Positions 9,401 to 21,800 of a DNA stretch of 49,954 bases are shown here, one piece after another (position 1 is the first letter of the stretch; each line of letters begins with the position of its first letter). This DNA comes from a virus. The position numbers and the translations under genes were made by a program. Under the pieces are notes generated by a model. It was not told the origin of the DNA. It did no database searches and worked only from the letters and a program-made list of their open reading frames with translations. The stretch covers positions 1-49,954 of IMG/VR virus record IMGVR_UViG_3300032214_000336, one strand, 5' to 3'.

Positions 9401-9827
9401 TATCAGTGATGAGATAATCTATCATCCTGTAAATTACAAGGTATTATTTGGTGCAACCGCAGATGTGTCATTGCAGGCAGTTTTTAAAGTAGTTAAGAAC
9501 CCAAATAAAACAATTAACGACAATGATCTTAAAGTTAGAATTGTTTCAGCAATCAACGATTTCTTTGATGTGGCTAACTGGGACTTTGGTGATAGATTCT
9601 ATCTGGGCGAATTAATCACATATATTACTAATGCAGTCACTCCAGATTTAAGTAACTTAGTAATTGTTCCAAGACAAAGCACACAAACATTTGGCAGCTT
9701 ATTTGAAATTCAAAGTGGCAATGATGAAATTTTTGTCAGCGGTGCCACTGTTGATGATATTGTGATAGTAACTGCTATCACGGCAAGTGAAATAAAAGTT
9801 GATGCTTCTGGTGTCATCTCATCGTAA
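6414..9827 (+). CDS. 6: Baseplate wedge subunit gp6
   Basis: A 1137-residue baseplate wedge protein; T4 gp6, which forms the dimeric inner ring of the baseplate, is 660 residues, so this is an enlarged version. The N-terminal 110 residues carry the gp6 signature (NLRRVIITYLRENYPEDFND, EYLALIDAVAFLGQSLAFRI, LASRRESVLRIARMLSYNAK). The region around 390-470 (YYTQNRMITAEDYN) is baseplate-J-like. The C-terminal domain (about 1040-1115) has YLGELITYITNAVTPDLSN and NLVIVPRQSTQTFGSLFEI, also typical. The extra length lies in the middle, with beta-rich segments. It follows gp25 as in T4, and the ATG has only a weak AGGG ribosome site. Confidence 0.9.
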   Translation: MTTTTRQTNLILNQDWTRIYQTFRSAYFKSYDFENLRRVIITYLRENYPEDFNDYIESSEYLALIDAVAFLGQSLAFRIDLASRENFIELASRRESVLRIARMLSYNAKRNITSKGLLKFDTINTTENILDANGKNLARQTIIWNDSTNANWREQFLTVLNAAMADNTEFGRSEGSDTIQGIPTEQYRFRTTGTDIPIFSFEKNVAGRSMPFEIVSTAFKGSEELYEEPPVPGNQIGFVYKNDGKGSASVNSGFFLLFKQGSLELADFNIAVPTTNEKVSVDADNINNDDVWLFGLSPNGSQQDQWTKVSALVGNNIAYNSVENNIRNIYAVSTKNNDRVDLIFADGVYGNLPQGPFRVYYRVSNGLSYSILPNELRGISIDIPYVSKTGTRQVLSISMSLKYTVSNAVQAESVDSIRTKAPAQYYTQNRMITAEDYNLAPLTSSQDILKVKAINRTSSGVSRNFDIIDASGKYSSVNVFADDGLIYKQESEKTLAFKPLTRIDTLNFIRQSVEPLFTDTAVYNFYITKFDKVLFTDTNTLWTQITNDLNESTGYFINAIDLTLQRTGTYTSSTLKYIQAGSMIKFVPPAGKSFKQGVLVDTDPLDLNQTDRLWTKIIRVVGDGTNAGRGTLSTGRGPIVFNDVIPTGAVASRIVPKFVNNLPDALETQIINLCAESKNFGLRFDLTTASWKIITAPNIDLINAFALGKAGDITNNNLDTSWIMAFTKEGDEYQIRVRTLDYVFGSIEQNRFYFDVNQKIYDGKTGLVIKDQIRILGINAMPKQPFPIKQVLTFEVDDSIKFEDGYQSSDEIKIAFSDSDNDGVIDNPDAFEQVVGSDLDLKYIFFVKDVDTFGNIVYTYYPNLVKVDGFDTIEVEPTEGSVNLNEYPDGQLIYFYDIAEDRVKRVDYASNTLILEPSYRANIGRSDLKFQYVHNANVDRRIDPSVSNIVDVYLLTRSYDTEFRKYLSKATAIQPEAPNSDSLRISFGTALSEIKSISDEIIYHPVNYKVLFGATADVSLQAVFKVVKNPNKTINDNDLKVRIVSAINDFFDVANWDFGDRFYLGELITYITNAVTPDLSNLVIVPRQSTQTFGSLFEIQSGNDEIFVSGATVDDIVIVTAITASEIKVDASGVISS

Positions 9828-9843
9828 AGTAGGTTAAAATATA

Positions 9844-12800
9844 ATGGCAGACGAAATTTATCCAAACAGCGGTATACCAATTCGTAGATCTGTAGATCTA
9901 CTACCCCAAGTTTTTAAAACTGAAACTAATAGTAAGTTTATGGCTGCTGTGGTTGATCCTTTGATACAACCTGGGGCACTAGATAAAACTGTGGGCTATG
10001 TTGGAAAAAGATTTGGTAAAACTTACAAAGGCACTGACATATATCTTGACAGTGACGATTCTTTAAGAAGTAGATATCAGTTAGAACCGGGCGTTGTTAT
10101 AAGAAACAATCGAGATGTTGTTGAAAATTTTTACGACTACGTTGACTTTAAAAATCAATTACAGTTCTTTAATAATTTTACTGAAAGAGATGATCTAGTA
10201 ACCAGTCAAGATCATTACAGCTGGGATCCTCCAATCACTTGGGATAAGTTTGTAAACTTTAGAGAATACTATTGGGTTCCTAACGGACCTCCTAGTGTTA
10301 AAGTATTAGGTCAAGGCGATGCAATTACTAGCACCTATAGAGTTAGACAAGGTACAACATCCACTTGGATTTTTCATCCCGACGGTCTTACAAATAATCC
10401 AACTATTACTCTTTATAGAGGCCAAACATACAAATTTAATGTAAACAGTCCTCGTGAAGGGTTTTATATTAGAACAGCATTCGACACAGGTAGCTTAACT
10501 TACAATCCTATTCTTCCTTATATTCCTAACCAGTTAGCGGTCTATGATGGCAAGCTATGGAGAGCATTAACTTTTGTTACTGCTAGTATTGATGGAACTA
10601 TCGTCGAAGGTCCTGAATGGGAACTTGTTGATGAGAATATTCGCACCAGCAAATTTGACTATGAAAGCGGAGTTACAAATAATGGTGCTACTAACGGCAC
10701 AGTTACATTTGAAGTCCCATTAGATGCTCCTGATATCCTCTATTATCAAAGTGCAATTAATCCTGACAGATTTGGACGTTTCTTAATTCAAGACATTGAA
10801 GAAAATACCAGCATTAATATTGATAAAGAAATCATAGGAAAAATAAACTATACCAGCAGCAATGGCGTTGAGTTTACTAACGGTCTTGTTGTGAGATTTG
10901 GCGGAAAAGTTACTCCTGCAAAATATGCTAAAAATAATTGGTTAGTAGAAAAAGTTGGTCGCGAAATTACTTTGATTAAATTTAGCGATCTCGAAGTACC
11001 TATTATTACAAGTCAGGTGCCGGAAGTGATTTTTGACAATGCTGGATTTGATACTGATCCTTTTGATGATGCAACTTCATATCCGGGAGAAAAAGATTAT
11101 ATTACAATCTGTAGAGCCAGCATTGACAACAACCCTTGGTCAAGATATAACCGATGGTTTCATAAATCAGTTTTAGAAAAAGCTAATGCATTAAATGGTA
11201 CTGACTTTGAAGCAGGAGATAGTTTTAGAGCCAAACGACCTATTGTTGAATTTAGACCTAATCTTCAACTGTACAATCACGGTAGTATAGCTAAACAGTC
11301 GGTTGATTTTATTGATACGTTTACTACTGATGTGTTTTCTACAATTGAAGGAAGTACTGGTTATAGCATCGACGGCGAATTTTTATATCAAGGCGCCCGA
11401 GTATTATTCACAGCCGATACTGACACACTGGCCAACAACAAAATTTATCAAGTCAACATTATTACACACAATAATGTTAGACAAATTACTTTAAAAGCAA
11501 CCGCCGATTCAGAACCAATATTAGGCGAAGCAGTCCTAGTAAGAGCTGGCAATGTTAACAAAGGATTAATGTATCATTTTAACGGTACAAGCTGGGTAGC
11601 AAGCCAGAAGAAAACTAAAGCCAACCAGCCACCGCTGTTTGATGTGTTTGATGATAACGGAGTAAGTTTTGGAGATAACGAAACTTATCCTGCAACCTCT
11701 TTTGTAGGAACTCCTCTTCTAGGCTATAAAGTTGGTAACAGTATCACTGATACAGAATTGGGATTTAGTTTAGATTATCTAAACATAGACAATGTTGGCG
11801 ATATCCTGTTTACTTTTAACTTAGACAGTGACAGCTTTTCTTATTCTTTAAATCAAGAAACAGTTAGTGTAAATCTAAACACTGGCTATTATAGATTTAA
11901 TCCTTTAGACGAATTTGCCAACGGATGGTTGGCAACTGATCCAGTTTATCTTCAACCTATCTTAGATAGTGTAGTAGTTACAGAAGTAACTTCAACTGTT
12001 CAGCTGAGTACAGTAAATTGGGACGTATTTGATGCTTTAGAATCTACCCTAATTGTTTATCTAAATGGAATTAGATACAATTTGTATTCTAGAACCAAAG
12101 GATCTTTTGTCTTTGACAGAGCTCTATCAGTCGGAGATGTTGTTTCTATTAAGATATTTGCCAACATAGATCCAGATCGAGGTTATTATCAAATTCCTTT
12201 AGGATTGGAAAAGAACCCACTAAATCAAACAGTACAGACATTCACACTAGGACAGGCTATAGATCATTTGACTTCTGCTCTAGAAGTAGATTCTGAGTTT
12301 GCAGGTGTGTATCCTGGCAATAGTAATCTTAGAGACATAGATGGCTATCAATCTCGAGCAATGAGATTTTTAAAGCATTCTGGAATCGCTCCATTGGCTA
12401 TTACTTTTCTTTGTGACAAAAATACAAATATCATAAAATCTATTCAATATTCTTTAAAAAATTACAGCAATTTTAAAAATGATTTTTACAAAAGAATATC
12501 TGAAACAAATTTTAATGGCGATATCTCTGACTTTGTCGATCAAATAATATCGGCTATTGGTTCAGCAAAAGATTCTTCAAATCCGTTCGCCGACACTGAT
12601 ATGATTGGTAGCGGTGCCCATACAGATATCAATTATGAAGTTGAAGACGAAGGTATTAAGGTATTTGCTTTAACTGAAAAATTTGACCTAAACACTCTAA
12701 GTAGAAAAGCAGTGTATGTTTATCGAAACGGTGCTCAATTATTAAACGGCAAAGACTATGTGTTCGATAGCACATTTGGTTTTATAAGATTATTGTTGGA

Positions 12801-15800
12801 TCTCGTAGAAGGCGATAACATTGTTATTAGAGAATATACTTCAACAGCATTTAATTATATTCCTTGCACCCCTACTAAATTAGGTCTTTATAAAAAGTAT
12901 ACTCCAAGAAAGTTTTTAGACGACACTTTTGTCACCCCTAGAAACGTAATTCAAGGGCACGATGGCAGTATTATCACGGCTTATGACGATTACAGAGATG
13001 ATGCAATTCTTGAATTAGAATTGAGAATTTACAATAACATTAAAGTTCAATACGACGAATCAGTTTTTGACATTGATAGTATACTTGGCGGATATTACGG
13101 CAATTCTTTGTACGGTAAAGAAGAATTAGATTTAATAGTAGGTCAAGATTTTCTACGTTGGGTAGCAAACACTGACATTGATTATACTACTAATACTGCA
13201 TATTTTGATACTGAAAATAGTTTTACCTATACCTATTCTAATATGACTGACCCTACTAGAACTAAGAGTCTACCTGGATATTGGAGAGGAGTATATCAAT
13301 GGTTTTATGATACCACTCGACCACACACTTGTCCTTGGGAGATATTAGGGTTCAGTGAACAGCCCGATTGGTGGGAATCAGAATACGGTGCTGCTCCTTA
13401 TACCAGCGGCAATTTATTGTTATGGGAAGATATTCGAGATGGTATTATTCGCCAAGGTCCAAGAGCCGGCACCTATCCTCGTTATGCTAGACCGTCTATT
13501 ATAAATCATATCCCCACAGATAACGACGGTAAACTATTAAGCCCATTAAACTCTGGCGTAGCAAATGATTATGTTTTGGTCAATAATCAAGGAGATTACA
13601 GATTAGGAGATCTTAGTCCTTCGGAGTATGCCTGGAGATCTACATCCGAGTGGCCGTTTGCAGTGATTTCTGCATTGTGTCTAATGAAACCGTTTGAATT
13701 TATTACAGATAGTTTTGACAGATCTCGTACAACTGTTAACAAATTAAATCAAACAGTTCATACCGGTACAGGAGTTTTCACTACTCTAGCAGATCTTGAA
13801 TTGCCGTCCACAGGAAATCAACAGGCTTCGGGACTAAGCAACTTTATTTCAAGTTACATCAAAAGCAAAAATCTATCTGATACTACCCTACTAGATAAGA
13901 TTTCAAATATCGATGTACAAATTAGCACAAGACTTTCTGGTTTCGTTGATCAATCTGAACAGAAATATCTACTGGATAGCAAAACTCCTAGCTCTTCGTC
14001 GAGCAGTGTTTATGTTCCAAACGAAAATTATGACATTATTTTTAATATCAGCGTGCCTATTAAAGCAATTGCTTATAGCGGAGTTTTGATTGAAAAACTA
14101 GCAGAAGGTTGGAAGATCAAAGGCTATGATACTCAACAACCTTACTTTAATTATTTTAAACCAATTGCCAGTAGCGTAGATCCGTTAATGTCAGTTGGCG
14201 GTGTTAGCGCAGACTTTTTTAATTGGGCTCCTGATAAACTCTATGGTAACGGCGACATTGTAAGAAATCAAGACGTATTCTATCGCGCATTAAAGAGTCA
14301 TACCAGCGGCGAAATCTTTGATAAAAATCTATGGAAAGTTCTTCCTAAGCTGCCAGTAGTCGGAGGCGTAGATGCATTTTTTAGAAGAACATTTAATCAA
14401 ATAAAAACTGAAAAATTGTACTACGGCACAGTATTAACATCAGTTCAGGCTGTAGTAGATTTTTTACTAGGCTATCAATCTTGGCTAACTGTCCAGGGAT
14501 TTAGTTTTGATAGATACGATTCTGAAACTCAAACAGCCTATAACTGGCAGACCAGTTCTAAAGAATTTTTATTCTGGACTAAACATAATTGGGCTGTAGG
14601 CTCATTGTTAACTTTAAGCCCTAGTTCTGCACAAGTTGATGCTGCAATCCCTGCAGGTGTTGCTGATAATTTGTTTGATAGTTTTTATGATTATCAAATT
14701 TATAAAGCCGACGGCACTCCTTTGCTGCCAGTATTTTTAAATGTTAACAGAGACTTTAAAAAAGTAAAAGTTAGTACAGTTAATACCAACGAAGGAATAT
14801 ATTTCTTAAAGATTTATTTTGTATTAAAAGAACACGTTACTTTATTTGACGATCGCACAGTTTTCAACGATGTTATCTATGATAAAACTACAGGATATCG
14901 CCAAGAGCGCATTAAGAGTCGAGGCTTCCGTACCGTAGACTGGGACGGCGATTATACAAGCCCAGGTTTCTTGTTTGATAATGTAAACATTCAACAATGG
15001 CAACCTTATACAGACTATCGTTTAGGAGACATTGCTTCCTATAAGTCTTTTAACTGGGTCAGCAAAGAAAATCAAATTGGTTCAGACACCTTTAATAATA
15101 ACGGCTGGGAAAAGTTAGACTCTACCCCAACTAAAGGATTAGTTGCAAACTTTGATTATAGAATTAATCAGTTTGAAGACTACTACGAAACTGATGCAGA
15201 CGGATTGGGAAGTAGTCAACGAGATCTAAGTCGACACGTTATCGGTTATCAAACTAGAGAATATCTACAAAATATGGCTGAAGATAGCGTTAGCCAATTT
15301 AGAATTTATCAAGGGTTTATTCGTGAAAAAGGCACATCAAATGCTGTTACTAAAGTATTTGATAAACTCAGTAGAACAGAATCTGGAAGTATAGAACTCA
15401 ATGAAGAGTGGGCATTTAGAGTAGGACGTTTCGGGGGAACTGATCAGTTCAAAGAAACTGAGTTTAGAATATTTAAAAATAATTTTAAACTAAATCCACA
15501 GCCTATTTTATTAGCTCCCGGCGAAGAGTCTACCGATGTTTTAGATCTTTATATGAGAATTCCTGAAAGGAATTTTACAGTAGCTCCAATTCCGTTTACA
15601 GCAAACATTAACCCTACAAAAGATTACTTTCAATCGTCTAGAACAGCAGGATATGTCAGCGCCTTGGATGTTGATTTTGCAGTTAGAGTTTACGACGACA
15701 TTTTAAATCTTGATTTAGAATCGTTTGAAGAAAACGCACACGTTTGGATCAGTTTTTATAAAAATAGCTGGACTGTGTTGAGATATAATGTTTCTAATCT

Positions 15801-18800
15801 ATTATTGGTCACTGATCTAAATGTTACTAAAACTAGAGTAGAATTAGTTTTAAATAGAACTCACGGATTATCCGTTGGAGATATTTTTGGTATCCGAGGG
15901 ATAGAAAATCTTGTAGGTTTCTACAAAATAACAGAAGTACCTAACAGTAGGTCTATTGTAATTCAAATAACAAAAGAAGCTAAAGAACCAAAATGGGATT
16001 CTAGTAGCAATGTTAATTTAGAAGTGTTCTCTGAATCAAGATTTGCAAATTATCAAGAAGTTAATTTAAAACAGGCAGCTAACTCTACCAGCGGCGCAAA
16101 GTTCTGGATAGATAGTAATCAAGATCAGAAATGGGAAGTGGTGGAAAAGCAACAGCAGTTTACATCGAAGGCTATTAATGAATACGGAACAACCAGTCCC
16201 TTAGGTAACGGATCTGCAGTTCTATATATTGACATCTTAACACAAATTATTTCGTCAATGCCCGAATCTAATCTAGTAGTTTCTTACGCAGAAAGAACTG
16301 ACGGATTAAGACCGTTTCAAATTTTGAATAGGCCCGAGGTAGTTAGTTCAGGCGTTGCAGGCAAGTTTGGCGAAACACTGGCGGCAAGTCCAGACGGTCA
16401 GTGGTTGGCTGTAGGGTCTCCTAGAGCTTCTGGTATTAGAAGTGACTATAGAAAAGATTTTGATGCTACTCGAACATATTTACAAGGCGAGATCGTAGTC
16501 TTTAGAGGTAAACTATGGAGAGCCAAGGTAGATGTGCTGCCAGCAGATGGTAGCACAATTACTATTGATTCAGAAGATTGGGAACCAGCATCGATTATTA
16601 CAGCTAATAGTAGCGGAGTTGGTTTAGGATATGCTGAGCAGGGCGTAGTATCTCTATATCAATGGAGCGGGCAGACTTGGGTAGAAAAATTTAGTTTTGT
16701 AAGTCCTAGGCAGGCAGCTTCTGAAAAATTTGGAAGTAAGATATCCATCGGGGTGTCAGATGGAAATTATTATATGGCTATTTCTGCCCCTGGGTCTTTA
16801 TTAGAAACTGGTAGAGTTTATCTTTACAAATATGCCCCTTTAACTTCTACCAATGGCGAGACTATAACCTATACAGTAACAGTTGGTCCAGCTCAAGGTC
16901 TTGATTCTGGTTTCAAATATTATATTAATGAAGAATATAGAAAAAATATAACTTTGTTAGTAGGGAACACTTATATATTTGATCAAACAGATCTTAGTAA
17001 TGTATATTTTCCAAACCCAGAAAACGGAGCGGTGATAAACAAACATACATTGGGATTTAGTGCCGACAATATTAGCGGAACGCTTGCTGGCGGCACGCTT
17101 TATACTCCGGGGGTTATCTATTACTTAGATAATAGTCCGGTAACTAGAACCCAATACATTTCTAAATTTGCATTAGCAACCACTAGAAAAATTCAAATTA
17201 CTGTAACAGAATCAACAGCAGGGGTGTTGTATTACTTCTCTGCCGAAACTGCTAATATGGGTAATTCTATGATTAGAAAATATCCATCTATTGCCAGAGA
17301 ATGGCAATTTATTGAAAATCAATATTATAAGGGAGTCTACGATCAAACTAGAACAGGCTTTTACGAAGAAGGTGCAATAGTTTGGCACGACAATAGTTAT
17401 TGGAGATCTCTCGAAGATCAAATCGGAGACGGCAGCACAATTACTATTGAATCTGGGCAATGGGAACGTCTAGATCCTATTCCAACACAAAGCTCTTTAC
17501 CTAATAATGTTGCGTTATATGACGAGAATAATACAGCCTCGTTATTAGATGATTCAACGATCCCGTCAGGGCTTTCAGCTTCAACTCAAAATGCCGAAAT
17601 GGTTAAGATTGGCGATAAGTTTGGAACAACTATGACTATGAGTAGAGATGGATCTGTTTTAGTTGTTGGTGCTCCTGAAAGTGACGGGCAATATTTTGTA
17701 AATTATCGAGGTATATGGAATGGTTATCAAGAATATGTAGAGGGCGACGTTGTAAAATATACCAATGGAAATTTTTATCAATTAGGACATTTTGGTGATA
17801 GTGCAGGACTTTCGAAAGCCTACGGCGGCACCGAAGCCCCGCCAGCATCACCTTGGTCTTTAGTTGCTGTTGAAACTACTACTAAATCAGGCAAGATTTT
17901 TATCTACCAGAAAAACACATATGATTTTTATGATTTAGTACAAACAGTTAATGCAGGCAGTCTAGATTTATACAGTGACATTACTGAAGAAGAATTAATT
18001 GATACCAGTGACTTGTTTGGCTATGCTCTTGACATCGACTATTCAGGCACTACACTAGCAGTATCTAGTCCACGAGCTGATATCAATCTACAAAATCAAG
18101 GAGCAGTTTATGTTTTTAAATTAGAAATAGATTCTGCAACACCTACATTTAGATTGAAACAAAAACTTCAAAGCTACGAAATTTACAATAATGAATTATT
18201 TGGCTCAACAGTTTCTATCAGCGAACGTACAGAAAGAATTGTAGTAGGAGCTAAAAATACTCCTTATAAATTGCCAGTAATATTTGACAGCAATACTACT
18301 AGATTCGATGGCAACAGAACAAGATTTAGCAAAGACCAAGGTTATCCTGGTCAAGTTTATGTATTTGAAAGAAAAGACGACACATATTTGTTAGCTGAAA
18401 AGTTAGAAGCTAACTTAGTTGAAAATGAAGGTTTTGGAAGTTCTATTGATTCAACAGCATCAGTAATTGTTGTAGGTTCTCCAACTTATAAAGTTGGTGG
18501 AAATGTTGTTGGTACAACTAGAATATTTAGAAAAGATACTAGCAAAAACAGTCTTGAAGTTTTAGCAGTTCAGGAGCCGTTAGTTAATATAAATCTCTTA
18601 AAGAGTATTGCAGTCTATGACGATGAAAAATTTGTAAAACTTGCAGACCTTGATATTATTGATCCTAATAAATTTAAAATTTTAGGTCGTGCAGAACAAG
18701 AAATTAAATTTAAAACTCCTTACGATCCTGCAACTTATACTCAAGGTATAGACGACGTTACCGTAGACACTGATAGCGCCTGGTTTGAAAAGAACGTAGG

Positions 18801-21800
18801 TGTATTGTGGTGGAACACAAGCACTGCTAAATGGGTTCATTACGAACAAGGAGATCTTGCCTATCGAGCAGGTAATTGGAATCAACAGGCAGTGGGATCG
18901 AGCATTGATGTTTATGAGTGGGTTGAAAGCTCAATCACTCCCACCGATTGGCTGAAAATCTCAGACACTGTTGAGGGATTGGCAGCAAATATCTCTGGAC
19001 AGCCGTTGTATGGTAATACAGTTTATTCTAAGAAAATATTCTTTAATCCTACAACTGGATTACAAAACGGAACCAAATATTATTTCTGGGTAAAAAATAA
19101 AACAATTATTCCTAAGAATGTTATTGGTAGAAATATTTCTTCATCTGATGTAGCTACGTTAATTGCTAATCCTGCAAGTTCAGGCCTCCCTATACTAGCA
19201 ATACTAGCACCAGACAAGTATCTCGGTTATAATTTAAATTCTATTATTACCGGAGACTCTGCTTTAATAAACATTGAGTATTATAATTCGGAAAGAATGC
19301 CAAATTCTGTTCATACTGAATATCAGTTGTTAACCGAGGGTGTAGAAGACAGCTTGCCTAGTGAAGCATTAGAACAAAAATGGATTGACAGCTTGGTAGG
19401 ATTTAATCAAGCAGGCAATCCAGTTCCTGATCCTACATTGTTGCCTAAACAACGTTACGGATTAGCCTTTAGACCTATTCAAACAATGTTTGTTAATCGA
19501 GCTACGGCTCTTAAAATAGTAGTTGACAATATAGACGACATTTTAGAAACAAAACCGTTCAGTGATCTAGTTGATTTTAGAAATTTAAACAAAGTTGATC
19601 CAATACCCGACGAAACTTTAAATTTATATGATTTGAGTGTGGATACTTATGCTGAATTGGCAGAAGTTGGCATTGTTAGGATTCGTCCGGCAGTGTTTAG
19701 TGCAAATATTGTTGATGGTGAAATTGATACAATTGATATTATTGATGCAGGATTTGGTTATAGAACTGCTCCTCCTGTGGTGATCACCGGTACAGGTACT
19801 GGCGCTAAAGCTTCGATAACATTAGATACTCAAGGTCGAGTTTCGTCTATTACAATTTTACAAAGAGGAAAAAATTACACTTCTGCTGAAATTTCAGTTA
19901 GGAGTTTTTCAGTACTGGTAAAAACTGATAATACATTTAATGGTTCTTGGAGCATATATTTCTGGGATTCGGCTAGAGAAGGCTTCTTTAAGAGCAATGT
20001 ACAGGCTTACGATACAACTAAGTTTTGGTCTTATGCTGATTGGTATGCTCTAGGATACAGCAACACAACCAGAATATCAAAAGAGATATTAAATCTTTAC
20101 CAAATACCAACTATTGGTTTAGAGCTAGGAGATATTGTTAAGATCAAAGAATATGCAAACGGTGGCTGGGCACTTTTAGAAAGAGTTGAATCTGGACTAG
20201 GTGATATTTTACAAGATTACGTTTTAGTAGGGCGTCAGGCCGGTACAATACAACTAAGTCAAAATTTATATGATTTGCGAGTATATGACTATCAAACAAC
20301 CTATGATGAGATAACTTACGACAATCAACCAACTCAGGAATTAAGATTTATCCTTGCCGCAGTTAAAGAAGACATATTCATTAATGATCTAGCAGTTGAA
20401 TGGAATAAATTATTCTTTACAAGTATGAGATATATTTTCTCAGAGCAGCTCTATGTTGACTGGGCATTTAAGACAAGTTTCTTAAATGCAATCCATAACG
20501 TTGGTGATCTTGTTGAAAAAACAAATTACAAAAATGATAATTTAGAAAGTTTCCAAAAATATCTAGAAGAAGTTAAACCTTTTAGAACTACTATACGTGA
20601 ATACACAAGCAGATATACTGATATTGACAGACACGGTGCAGCTATTACTGACTTTGATGTTCCTCCGTTGTACGATCAGCGAGAAGGGCAAATATTGCCT
20701 GTTTTAGAAAATTCTTCAGTGATTGATACCTATCCATACCGTTGGTGGAAAGATAATAAAGGATATTCGATAGTAGCTATAGAAATATCGGATGCAGGAG
20801 ATAATTATGTTCAACCACCGAGGGTTTTTATTCAAGGCGACGGAACTGGAGCAACTGCTCAGGCTTATATTAGTAACGGTTCTGTCATTGGTGTTAAGGT
20901 ATTAACACCAGGTAGCGGATATACAACTGCTACCGCAACTTTAGTCGGCGGTAACGGTTCTTCTACTGCAATTGGTAAAGTGTCTGCTATTTTAGGCGAC
21001 TCTAAGGTAAGAACTTTTAATCTAGCTCTAAAATTTGACAGAACATCTAAAACTGGTGAAACGTCTGAATATATCTACGAACAAACATTTATTGCAGACG
21101 GTTTCACGGCTATCTTTAATTTAAATTATCCGCCAACTCGAGATAAAACTAAAATCTCTGTTGAAATTAACAGTGAAATTATTTTAGACAGTGATTACTC
21201 TATAACATTCTATAAGTCGAACACTGATTCGTATGAATTATTAAGAGGTAAACTGAAACTAAACAACCTTCCTGCTGCCGGTGATACTATTATCATCGTC
21301 TACGAAAAGAGCGATGAAGTGTTGGATGCTGTTGATAGAATTAACAAATACTACGCACCAACAAGTGGAATGATTGGTAAAGAAATCAATCAGTTAATGA
21401 CAGGAATTGATTTTGGCGGTGTACAAATCCAAGGTACAACTTTTGATGTATCCGGAGGCTGGGATGCCCTTCCTTGGTTTACTGATACTTGGGATTCAGT
21501 AGAACCTAACAGCGATTATTATTACATTGCCGACGGTAGTACTACTTTTGTTACTTTGCCAGCAGCACCAGCTGAAGGCCAACAAATATCTGTTTATCTA
21601 AAAAGATTTGGTGCAGGATCGCCTCGCACTATTGATACTTTAGACTCGGCTGGTGCACCTGTTGTAGTATACGATCAAGGAACAGACGAGCAACCAACTA
21701 TTAGAATTGATGACCCTAATTTTATAGTCTACGAAGATGGTTCTACAAATAATGATTTAGTAATTAACCCTAATGCGGTTATGACAACATTTGTGGGAGA

